From Chondromyces crocatus (lineage in GTDB: Bacteria > Myxococcota_A > Polyangia > Polyangiales > Polyangiaceae), in contig NZ_CP012159.1 of NCBI RefSeq assembly GCF_001189295.1, positions 3,236,973 to 3,300,972 of the forward strand: a DNA stretch of 64,000 nt, read 5' to 3'. The position numbers were made by a program, and so were the translations under genes. This document shows, piece after piece, positions 27,841 through 34,312 of the stretch (the stretch's first letter is position 1; each line of letters starts with the position of its first letter). The notes beneath the pieces are model-generated. The model was not told the DNA's origin and ran no database searches. It was given only the letters and a program-made list of their open reading frames with translations.

Positions 27841-28001
27841 CCGCATCCGCATTCCTGCTCGACGTCGGATGAAGGCTCCCGAGGTTGGCTTGCGGGCGTT
27901 CCACGCTCCCGTCTGCCTTGCGCCAGCATGCGCCCAGGAGAGCTTGCACCTCGCTCTTCCCACGCCTCAACCCTCTTCTGGGCATGCCCTGGGCCGGACG
28001 C
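27841..28001. other. 3' end of inner IS66
   Basis: About 160 bp between the tnpC stop and the terminal repeat contain no gene. Terminal repeat words (GGGCCGGACGCTTAC, 27991-28005) end the element. Confidence 0.6.
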
Positions 28002-29681
28002 TTACGCTGCGAGCTGGTCGGCGTCGAGCCGTGCCCTGGTGGCGGCCCAGTTGTTCGGCGCCAGCTCGATGTAGCGCTCCTTGGGCCAGTAGGGCAGCAC
28101 GCGGAGGATGTCGTTGAGGAATGCGAGCGGGTCGAGACGGTGCAGGCGACACGAGGCGACGAGCGTGAAGATCGCCGCCGCGCTCTCGGCGTGGGTATCG
28201 CTGCCGTAGAAGAGCCAGTTCTTGCGGCCGACGACGATGGTCCTCAGGGCACGCTCGCTGCGGGTGTTGTCGAGGGGCAAGCGGCCATCGGTCAGGACGC
28301 GACGCAGCTCGTGCTCCTGGTTGTGCGCGTAGCCGAGCGCCTTCGCGGCGAGGGAACGGCCTGCTTCGCTTGCGCGGGCGACGCTCACCCACGCGAAGAA
28401 GTCATCGAGCAGCGGGGCCAGGTGGATCGCCCTGCGGCGCTTACGCTCGCTTGGAGGCAGCTTCGACCAGGATGCGTCGAGAGCATAGAGCACCCGGATG
28501 CGCCGCAGCCCCTCCACGGCGCGCTGGTGCTTGGTGACCGCGGCGTCGAAGAAGTAGCGGCGGCAATGGGCCCAGCAGCCGACGAGCTTGAGCGTGCCTT
28601 CGGTGGTCTCCTCGAATCGCCCGGGTGGGCCTCGGTCGAGGATGTCGTAGACGCTGCTCGCATCGCTCTGGAGCAGTCCGGAGAAGCCGCGGAAGAGGCT
28701 CTGGACCGACGCCGACGAATGCGACTCCGTGTAGTGGTAGAGGACGTGGTCGCAATCGGCGACGATGGTGAAGAAGTGCCCCTTCTTGCAGGCTTGCCTG
28801 CGGCCGTCGGAGCCGGGCTCGGGCTGGATGGCGGCGCCGGTCGCGTCCGTGGACAGCACGTGGCAGTTGGCCCGCGCGTCCTCGAACATCGCGTGCACGA
28901 CCGTGGCCCCGAGCGTCCCGCCGAGGTCCTCGAGGTAGCGGCACATCGTCCCGCGATCGAGCGATGCCTCCTCGGTCTGGAGGAGCTGCTCGAGGCGGTA
29001 GCACGGCACGCCCAGCATGAACTTCTCGATGGCGAGCCACGCGAACACCGAGGTGTGGCAGAGCGCGCGCGGGAACAGCCGCGGCGGCAGCTCCGCGCTG
29101 AGTACGGTCTCGGTCCCCGCGAGCGCGATCTCGTAGCGCGCGATGCGCTTCTCCAGCACGCGGAAGCTGCCCGGGATACGGAGCAACTCGAAGACCGACT
29201 CGTAGCCGATCAGCCGCCCCTTCTTCGCGAGCTCGGGGTCGTCGATGTCCACGGTGATGCGCGGCAGCTGCGAGGCCGCCAGGTTACGGCGCCCCTTCGG
29301 CTTGGGGCGCGCCTTCTTCTCTTCCTTGTCGCGGCCCCTCTTCGCGCCGTGGTCGCCGTCGCCCGTCGCGCCCCCAGGCGTCAGCTCCTGCTCGAGCTTC
29401 TTCTGCAGCGCGGTATTCTCGCGGAACAGCCCCTCGAGCAGCAGCTGAAACTCCGACGTGTTGGTGCGCTCCGACTTCGTGCCGAACAGACGACGCTTGA
29501 GCTGCTCATTCTCCGCGATCTGATTGGCAAGCGTCGTCTTGAGCGCCTGCTCCGTCCCCTCGAGGGACCGGATCAGCTCGCGCAGCGAGGCGATCGCGTC
29601 ATCGCGCTGAAGGAGCTGCTCCCGCAGCTCCCGCAGCTCCTCCGTACCCATGCTCTCATGCGCCGCGCTCTTCTCGCTCAT
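28002..29681 (-). CDS. tnpC: IS66 transposase TnpC (outer copy), C-terminus altered by nested insertion
   Basis: The 559-residue protein has a coiled-coil-like N-terminus (ELRELREQLLQRDDAIASL), the RLFGTKSER motif, a basic linker, and DDE segments VLSTDATGAAIQ, LLQSDASSVYDIL and LPLDNTRSERALRTIVVGRKNWLFYGSD. Its TAA stop at 28002-28004 lies within the terminal repeat of the inner element. Splicing out the insertion restores the original end: after DADQLAA the frame continues PVGVIRVPPGT to a TGA at 25274-25276. The insertion therefore removed only 11 residues, and the enzyme may still work. Confidence 0.92.
   Translation of the reverse strand: MSEKSAAHESMGTEELRELREQLLQRDDAIASLRELIRSLEGTEQALKTTLANQIAENEQLKRRLFGTKSERTNTSEFQLLLEGLFRENTALQKKLEQELTPGGATGDGDHGAKRGRDKEEKKARPKPKGRRNLAASQLPRITVDIDDPELAKKGRLIGYESVFELLRIPGSFRVLEKRIARYEIALAGTETVLSAELPPRLFPRALCHTSVFAWLAIEKFMLGVPCYRLEQLLQTEEASLDRGTMCRYLEDLGGTLGATVVHAMFEDARANCHVLSTDATGAAIQPEPGSDGRRQACKKGHFFTIVADCDHVLYHYTESHSSASVQSLFRGFSGLLQSDASSVYDILDRGPPGRFEETTEGTLKLVGCWAHCRRYFFDAAVTKHQRAVEGLRRIRVLYALDASWSKLPPSERKRRRAIHLAPLLDDFFAWVSVARASEAGRSLAAKALGYAHNQEHELRRVLTDGRLPLDNTRSERALRTIVVGRKNWLFYGSDTHAESAAAIFTLVASCRLHRLDPLAFLNDILRVLPYWPKERYIELAPNNWAATRARLDADQLAA
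28006..28013. repeat. Target-site duplication, right copy (GCTGCGAG)
   Basis: Exact match to 25311-25318, directly after the inner element's right end. Confidence 0.92.
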
Positions 29682-29727
29682 CCTCGCATCTTGGACGCGC
29701 GATACGCACGCGACGGCTCACAGTTTT

Positions 29728-30051
29728 TCAATGAATCGGCATGCCCGACAGGCCCGCGAACAGCGCCTCGAACGCCGCCTCGCTGACCACCACGCTCTGC
29801 TCACCTGGCCGCGTCGGCGTCGGCAGCTCGAACAGCCCTCGCTCGAGCCGCTTGTAGCAGAGCACGACACCCGTGCCGTCCCACGTGAGCACCTTCACGC
29901 TCTGACGACGCTTGCCGAAGAACACGAACAGCGCCCGCGAGCGGGGCTCGCGCTTCATCCGCTCGCGTACCAGCGCCCCCAGGCGCTCGAACCCGAACCG
30001 CATGTCCACCGGCTCGAGCGCGACGAAGATCTCCACGCCGTGCGGGATCAT
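29728..30051 (-). CDS. tnpB: IS66 accessory protein TnpB (outer copy)
   Basis: The 107-residue protein carries the IS66 Orf2 pattern: HGVEIFVALEPVDMRFGFERLGAL, ALFVFFGKRRQSVKVLTWDGTGVVLCYKRLERGLFELP. Normal length. Its start overlaps the tnpA stop by 4 bp (ATGA). Confidence 0.92.
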   Translation of the reverse strand: MIPHGVEIFVALEPVDMRFGFERLGALVRERMKREPRSRALFVFFGKRRQSVKVLTWDGTGVVLCYKRLERGLFELPTPTRPGEQSVVVSEAAFEALFAGLSGMPIH

Positions 30052-30359
30052 GTCGACCCTCCCGCTGACAGCGCCGCCACCACCGCGCGAAGCAGCTCGG
30101 CGTCGAACGTCGTCGTGACCCGGATCCGCGCTGCGCCCACCTCCACGACGATCTCACGGTCTCGGGCTGGCGCCGCAACCACCAGCCGAACCAGCCCCGG
30201 CGCTCCGCTCCACGTCCCTTCGGCCGCCGCCCAATTCCGCAGCGACGTCTCGGTGTACCCGCGCCTCGCGGCGTAGCGCGCCATGCTTTCACCGCTCGCA
30301 CGCCAGCCCTGCACCTCGGCACGTCGCTCTTCCTCTGTCCATCGTTTGGCCATGCCCAC
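30048..30359 (-). CDS. tnpA: IS66 accessory protein TnpA (outer copy)
   Basis: The 103-residue protein begins MGMAKRWTEEERRAEVQGWRA and has the helix-turn-helix segment MARYAARRGYTETSLRNWAA typical of TnpA. The second half (IVVEVGAARIRVTTTFDAELLRAVVAAL) also fits. A second ATG at 30353 is an equally good start. It is the first gene of the outer element, 25 bp inside the right terminal repeat. Confidence 0.88.
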   Translation of the reverse strand: MGMAKRWTEEERRAEVQGWRASGESMARYAARRGYTETSLRNWAAAEGTWSGAPGLVRLVVAAPARDREIVVEVGAARIRVTTTFDAELLRAVVAALSAGGST

Positions 30360-30383
30360 ACGCTCGGCCTCACCAGCCTGGGT

Positions 30384-30411
30384 CTCAACGTGGGGTCCGT
30401 GCAGCGGTTAC
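30384..30411. repeat. Right terminal inverted repeat of outer IS66
   Basis: Read on the minus strand it begins GTAACCGCTGCACGGACCCC, the partner of the repeat at 25192. Confidence 0.85.
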
Positions 30412-30481
30412 AGAACTCCAGACCGGGTGGGACGACGCTCGACGTCCATCCGACCGACAAAGACATCCTCACGGTGCAACC

Positions 30482-30880
30482 ATGATGACGCAGCTAGAAG
30501 CCATTGTGGACCGAGTGGTGGTCGAGGGCTACGGGGATTGGGTTGACCTTTGTGGGATAACGATTCAAGTGAGTCAGGGCCTGGGCCTCCCCGATAAAGC
30601 CCCAGACGCCCTCGAAGAAGAAGTGCTCAAGAACACTCTCGAAGTGCTCGACTACGTTCTTTCGAACGGATTGATGGTGGTTGGTGAGTTTGGTCGCACT
30701 ATGGCCGATTTCGTTCCCTGGGGCTTCACCGTTCCGGAGGCGCTGACGCGTATCGAGAAGGAATGGCGCGAACAGGGCCGAGACCCTCAACTGTGGGAGA
30801 TCTGCTGGTTCGAGAATACTGCAGCAGGTAATGAGAGAGCCCTCCGAAGCGGTTTCATCAAAGTAATACGTCGGAGGTGA
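30482..30880 (+). CDS. Small acidic protein, immunity-like, paralogue of 32860-33252
   Basis: The 132-residue acidic cytoplasmic protein has no signal peptide. Segments YGDWVDLCGITIQV, LDYVLSNGLMVVGEF, DFVPWGFTVPEALTRIEKEW and LWEICWFENTAAGNERA recur almost unchanged in the gene at 32860. The shape (short, acidic, single domain, tandem with other small genes in an AT-richer patch) matches immunity proteins of polymorphic toxin systems; it recalls DUF596-type proteins only loosely. No toxin gene is visible in the window. Start ATG 30482 (second ATG at 30485) lies just outside the IS66 end. Confidence 0.6.
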   Translation: MMTQLEAIVDRVVVEGYGDWVDLCGITIQVSQGLGLPDKAPDALEEEVLKNTLEVLDYVLSNGLMVVGEFGRTMADFVPWGFTVPEALTRIEKEWREQGRDPQLWEICWFENTAAGNERALRSGFIKVIRRR

Positions 30881-30924
30881 CGGTGGCCTGAGGAACAGTT
30901 GCGTGCGAAGTGGCGCAGCCCCTT

Positions 30925-31020
30925 CGCCTCAAGGGGTCGTGACAGCCGAGTCGTCCTCTGCTGGCGTCAGGCGCGCGCGAGACGAGAGCGCTCGAACGAG
31001 ACAAGAAGGCAAGGTCTTAC
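30925..31020. repeat. Linker direct repeat, copy 1
   Basis: About 90 bp containing GGTCGTGACAGCCGAGTCGT and CGCTCGAACGAGACAAGA recur with about 90% identity at about 32723-32815. Each copy precedes a small immunity-like gene. Confidence 0.75.
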
Positions 31021-31061
31021 GCCAGGAAGCCCGCTCCTCGAGCGCATGGAAAGTAGACTCA

Positions 31062-31436
31062 ATGTCCATCAACGATGTCGATATAACGATTGACTATATT
31101 CTCACCACTGGCGAGAGAGATGTTCTCCATGTCGACCCGAAAGAGTACTTCGATCCACCGGAAGAGTATGAGGGGACAGACGCGGACATCGATGTCGACT
31201 CTCCTTCGAGACTTCTGGAGCTGCACGAATACTTTCCCGCTGACACGCCTCTGAAACAAGCACGCCTGCGGGTGCGGAACAACGTCACGAACGAGCTCCT
31301 GGAGAAGAGCCAATCTTACTGGAGCGAACACGGAGTTGCATATCGACAACGATACGCAGCGTGCGCAACGGAGAAGCCACCAGGTGGAAGAAAGTCATTT
31401 GCATCCGGTTTCCAGACGGACGAGAGCGCATTCTGA
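31062..31436 (+). CDS. Small acidic protein of unknown function, possibly frameshifted at its end
   Basis: The 124-residue product from ATG 31062 is strongly acidic in its first half (VDPKEYFDPPEEYEGTDADID) and natural through LLEKSQSYWSEHG. The last 30 residues (YRQRYAACATEKPPGGRK) look off-frame, while an overlapping frame (31361-31600) is protein-like there. One indel near 31335 could have split a single gene of about 180 residues. Family unknown; by context part of the immunity-like array. Confidence 0.5.
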   Translation: MSINDVDITIDYILTTGERDVLHVDPKEYFDPPEEYEGTDADIDVDSPSRLLELHEYFPADTPLKQARLRVRNNVTNELLEKSQSYWSEHGVAYRQRYAACATEKPPGGRKSFASGFQTDESAF

Positions 31437-31600
31437 CATTCCTCCCAGGGGAACCAGGTCCCGTGCTGGTTGATTATTTCATCATGCAAGACGATTCCAT
31501 CCAATGCATTGTAGAGCCAGAACGAGATGGGCTTTTCGTACCTTCTCCAACAGAAGGATTTTTCGTGCCCTCTCCCCAGGCATGCGGGAGGTCGCGGTAG
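31361..31600 (+). CDS. Short frame, possibly the 3' part of the preceding gene
   Basis: Starting at GTG 31361, the 79-residue product (WKKVICIRFPDGRERILTFL, GPVLVDYFIMQDDSIQC) overlaps the upstream gene by 76 bp in another frame. No ribosome binding site is evident. It reads better as the continuation of 31062-31436 after a frameshift than as an independent gene, although a second overlapping gene cannot be excluded. Confidence 0.4.
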   Translation: MRNGEATRWKKVICIRFPDGRERILTFLPGEPGPVLVDYFIMQDDSIQCIVEPERDGLFVPSPTEGFFVPSPQACGRSR

Positions 31601-31671
31601 GGACGGCCCTTCGTCGCCAGCAATGGCCGACCTGGAGCGCTCCTGCATGGATGCCAGCGAGAGGAGCAGTC

Positions 31672-32082
31672 ATGATGGACGAGAAAGAAACGCTACGGGC
31701 TAGCACAGCACAGCACTTTGAATGGAGCATACGTGCGCTGGCGCAGTCCACGGATGTTCAGCTCTCGCTGTTTCCCGACTTCGTATGCAAAGCTGACGAA
31801 CTTGCGCTGGATTATGAGGAGAGATGGGGCAATTTCAGAGAAGAGCTGGGTGAGTCACTGACGAGCGAGCAACTGGATTCCATTTCAGCTCTGGATAAGC
31901 ATCTTCGTGCGATGAGTGGCCTTCAAAATGAGAAATTCTGGACCGATGAGTCCATGGTCAATGACCCCGAATGGCGGCTCGTGCGAGAGCTGGCGCTCCG
32001 TGTCGTTGCAGTCATGGGTTGGTCCTCGGAGCCTCCGCCGCCCGGTCGCTCTATCTATATCGGTCCGAACGGCCGGGCATAG
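31672..32082 (+). CDS. Immunity-like small protein of unknown family
   Basis: The 136-residue protein starts at ATG 31672 behind GAGGAG with good spacing. It is acidic and helical (VQLSLFPDFVCKADELALDYEE, LTSEQLDSISALDKHLRAM, WRLVRELALRVVAVMGW). No signal peptide or membrane helix. The pattern 'LFPDF..KADELALDYE' reminds me of uncharacterised immunity-type proteins in polymorphic toxin loci, but I cannot name the family. It is the third gene of the small-gene array. Confidence 0.55.
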   Translation: MMDEKETLRASTAQHFEWSIRALAQSTDVQLSLFPDFVCKADELALDYEERWGNFREELGESLTSEQLDSISALDKHLRAMSGLQNEKFWTDESMVNDPEWRLVRELALRVVAVMGWSSEPPPPGRSIYIGPNGRA

Positions 32083-32187
32083 ATTGGAAGGGGCGGGGGG
32101 GCCGAACATGCCCCCTGTCAACAACTCGCCTCGGGCAACGGGAACGCGAGTGACGCCTGGGCGTTTCAGTGGAGGAACAAGGGGCTC

Positions 32188-32517
32188 ATGATTGAAAGAC
32201 TGTGCGCTCACCTGGTTGTACCCGATGGAGAGGACGTGCTGACGCTGCTGTTCGAAGTGCTGTCTGTCGACTTTGAGGATTGCGGTGGCACCTGGAAGGG
32301 GGAGATGTTCGGTGGCACCACGTATTCAGTCATCCCAGATCCGAAAATCGATGGTCATTACGAGCTGATTGTCTTGACGGACCGCTCTCATCCAAACTTC
32401 GCCGCTCAGCAGAAAGTGTTCGGAGACATCAAGCGCTTCCCCGATTGGTTCACGCGTGTTCTCGCGAGAGAAGGCGTGGTCTGTACATGGGGCACCTCAG
32501 AAGATGCCGTGGGCTGA
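32188..32517 (+). CDS. Small protein of unknown function in the immunity-like array
   Basis: The 109-residue protein starts at ATG 32188 with GGAGGAACAAGGGG upstream. It is predicted alpha/beta (LVVPDGEDVLTLLFEVLSVD, GHYELIVLTDRSHPNFAAQQKVF, FPDWFTRVLAREGVVCTW). No known family was recognised. It ends just before a relic of an IS66 transposase gene. Confidence 0.55.
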   Translation: MIERLCAHLVVPDGEDVLTLLFEVLSVDFEDCGGTWKGEMFGGTTYSVIPDPKIDGHYELIVLTDRSHPNFAAQQKVFGDIKRFPDWFTRVLAREGVVCTWGTSEDAVG

Positions 32518-32548
32518 TCCCTGGTGCTCGCGCTGACTCCCTTCTTCA

Positions 32549-32640
32549 GCAACACCCAGACCGAGAGCGCGGCGGCGATCTCCACCGTCGACGCCTCGTG
32601 TCGCCTGCACCGTCGTGGCAGCACAAAGAATACCCCTTAC
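32549..32640 (+). pseudogene. IS66 tnpC fragment
   Basis: The frame here reads NTQTESAAAISTVDASCRLHR, matching DTHAESAAAIFTLVASCRLHR near the C-terminus of the outer IS66 transposase. The nucleotides are also closely similar (CGAGAGCGCGGCGGCGATCT). Only about 65-90 bp remain and no terminal repeat accompanies them. It shows an earlier IS66 insertion or a recombination scar in the array. Confidence 0.7.
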
Positions 32641-32722
32641 GTGCAGGGAGGAGGAGTCTCGTCTCTCGTCAGCGTGGGTCAGGGAGCCTCCAGCCGTCAT
32701 CCTTGGCCTGCTTCATTCGCCT

Positions 32723-32815
32723 TGGGTGGTCGTGACAGCCGAGTCGTCCTCTGCTGGCGCCGGGCGCGCGCACGACGAGAGTGCTCGAACGAGACGAGAG
32801 GAGTTGGCCACGATG
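32723..32815. repeat. Linker direct repeat, copy 2
   Basis: Partner of 30925-31020; it shares GGTCGTGACAGCCGAGTCGT and CTCGAACGAGACGAGA. It precedes the second paralogue by about 45 bp. Confidence 0.75.
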
Positions 32816-32859
32816 GACATCGGATCGCTCGATGGATAAGAACCTCTCAAGGTGCATCC

Positions 32860-33252
32860 ATGAAAATGGAACTGGAAGCGACTGTGGACCAACTGGTCGT
32901 AGATGGTGCCAGTCGTGCAGTCGGTGGGTATGATGATTGGGTTGACCTTTTCGTGATGACGGTGAGAGTCAGAGACGGACTGGGTGTCTCTGATGAGGAC
33001 TTGCGCCGAAGTACGATGGCTGTGATCGAGTATGTTCTTTCGAATGGTCTGATGGTCGTCGGCGATTTTGTAGACGATATGACCAATTTCGTGCCTTGGG
33101 GCATCTCGATCTCGGATGCCTTGGCGCGGATCGATGGTGAATGGAACGCGCTCGGTCGAGACCCTCGCCTGTGGGAGATCTGCTGGTTCGAGAACACTGC
33201 GGCAGGTAATGAAAGAGCGCAACGAAGTGGGCTCATCACCACGGAGAAGTGA
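32860..33252 (+). CDS. Small acidic protein, immunity-like, paralogue of 30482-30880
   Basis: The 130-residue protein starts at ATG 32860. It aligns along its whole length with the 30482 gene product: YDDWVDLFVMTVRV, IEYVLSNGLMVVGDF, NFVPWGISISDALARIDGEW and LWEICWFENTAAGNERAQRSG, roughly 60% identical by eye. The near-invariant FENTAAGNERA segment in both suggests a functional site or very recent duplication. Together with the repeated linker this points to cassette duplication. Confidence 0.62.
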   Translation: MKMELEATVDQLVVDGASRAVGGYDDWVDLFVMTVRVRDGLGVSDEDLRRSTMAVIEYVLSNGLMVVGDFVDDMTNFVPWGISISDALARIDGEWNALGRDPRLWEICWFENTAAGNERAQRSGLITTEK

Positions 33253-33407
33253 GGCGTGGAGTGTCCGCCCGGTCTCCGCCATCGTGACTGACCGCAGCTT
33301 GGGGGTAAGCGTGCCATCGGCCGAACGGTACCGAGGGGACAGCCACTTGAAAGAAGTGGTTCCGGGAGGTGGCGCTGCCACGATGCGCTGGGTGACAAAG
33401 CCGCGGG

Positions 33408-33992
33408 TCAGCCCTCTTCGGGCGCGATGGACTCCCAGATGGCGGTGAGGTCCAGCTCGATGGCGTCGAAGGGGCTCGCGCGCACCACCTCTCCTTCGAG
33501 GAAGGTCTGCTCCTGCGCGTACCGCTTCCGTTCGAGCAGGTGGAAGACCTCCAGCGATCGGGCGAGGGGGTCGAGGAGCCATAGCCACGTCACCCCAGCG
33601 CGGGCGTAGACCGGCATCTTCCGGAGGCGGTCGTGGGTGGCGGTCGAGGGGGAGAGGACCTCGCAAAGCCAGTCTGGTGGCAAGGTGACGAAGGGCGCGC
33701 GCGGCATCTGCGGCATGCGCTCTCGGCGCCACCCAGCCAGGTCGGGTACGACCACGTCGTCCCCGAGGTGCAGCTCCGGTTCGAGAACGAACCACCAGCC
33801 GCCTGGCCCTCCTCGCCCTCGCTGAAAGGGGCTGCCGAGGTCCATCGAGAGCGCCGTGGCGGCGGCCCCATGCGGCATGGCGGGGCGCGGGAAGGTGTGC
33901 AGCACGCCGTGGATGAGCTCCGCCACGAGGTGCGAAGGGACCGCCTCAAGATCGGCGTAGGTGGCGGGTCGCTGCGCTGCTGGCTGGCCCAT
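33408..33992 (-). CDS. Uma2 family endonuclease (DUF820)
   Basis: The 194-residue protein belongs to the Uma2 family, a PD-(D/E)XK-like restriction endonuclease fold that is expanded in cyanobacteria and myxobacteria. Visible features are ATYADLEAVPSHLVAELIHGVL, FVLEPELHLGDDVVVPDLAGWRRERM (catalytic Glu/Asp region), PDWLCEVLSPSTATHDRLRKMPVYARAGV (Glu with nearby Lys) and the WLLDPLARSLEVF segment. ATG 33992 is preferred over an upstream TTG at 34016. Biological role is unknown for this family; many copies sit near mobile DNA, as here. Confidence 0.88.
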   Translation of the reverse strand: MGQPAAQRPATYADLEAVPSHLVAELIHGVLHTFPRPAMPHGAAATALSMDLGSPFQRGRGGPGGWWFVLEPELHLGDDVVVPDLAGWRRERMPQMPRAPFVTLPPDWLCEVLSPSTATHDRLRKMPVYARAGVTWLWLLDPLARSLEVFHLLERKRYAQEQTFLEGEVVRASPFDAIELDLTAIWESIAPEEG

Positions 33993-34138
33993 GGCTCGCG
34001 TCGCAGCATAGTCCAAAGGTCACGCGCATGCATAGGACGGCAATTTTTATGAATGAGCGCAGCAGTCGTGCAGCTCTGGCACAGTGCCTCGTGCGTGCGC
34101 ATGAGGAAAGCACTCGAATGCGACTCGATACCCGACGG

Positions 34139-34312
34139 GGACGAACTGGACATGGGCTTCGTCGACCAGCGCAGGGGCGAGCCGATGTTCGCTGAGTCCT
34201 ACGGCGCTTCCACGCGGATGTCAGCCCTGTGGGGACCGTCGGGCGTTCCCCCGGCCGGCGCGGTTTTGGACGCCGCGACGAAACGATGGAGCCATCATCT
34301 GGCGATTTTCAG
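34139..34312 (+). pseudogene. Decayed relic of the glutamine amidotransferase (putative)
   Basis: At 34157-34192, 32 of 36 bases match 22240-22275 of the intact amidotransferase (TTCGTCGACCAGCGC...GAGCCG.TGTTCGC), giving GFVDQRRGEPMFA versus VFVDQRQDEPLFA. Downstream, VPPAGAVLDAATKRWSHHLAIF is weakly alignable with LPPGAVSLARSEQDEHQAIRF. The rest has decayed. It marks the right side of the island whose left side is the intact gene. Confidence 0.4.

Larger units (their letters stand above)
25319..28005 (+). mobile_element. Inner IS66-family element, 2687 bp, complete with 8-bp target duplication
   Basis: Ends GTATCCGTCCGG (from 25319, plus) and GTAAGCGTCCGG (from 28005, minus) agree at 16 of 24 positions. 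Exact 8-bp duplications (GCTGCGAG) flank it. Three plus-strand genes in standard order tnpA-tnpB-tnpC fill it. The target lies inside the last codons of the outer element's tnpC, so this copy is the younger insertion. All three genes look intact. Confidence 0.92.
25192..30411 (-). mobile_element. Outer IS66-family element, interrupted by a second IS66 element
   Basis: Inverted ends starting GTAGCCGCTGCACGG (from 25192, plus strand) and GTAACCGCTGCACGG (from 30411, minus strand) match at 25 of the first 28 positions and begin with the GTA typical of IS66. Between them on the minus strand are tnpA, tnpB and tnpC. Removing the inner insertion (25319-28005 plus one 8-bp target copy) leaves about 2525 bp, a normal IS66 size. 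The 8 bp outside each end (CGTGTTCC and AGAACTCC) do not match, so no target duplication remains. Confidence 0.85.

Noticed and set aside
30412-30419. Target-site duplication for the outer IS66
   Set aside because: AGAACTCC does not match the left flank CGTGTTCC.
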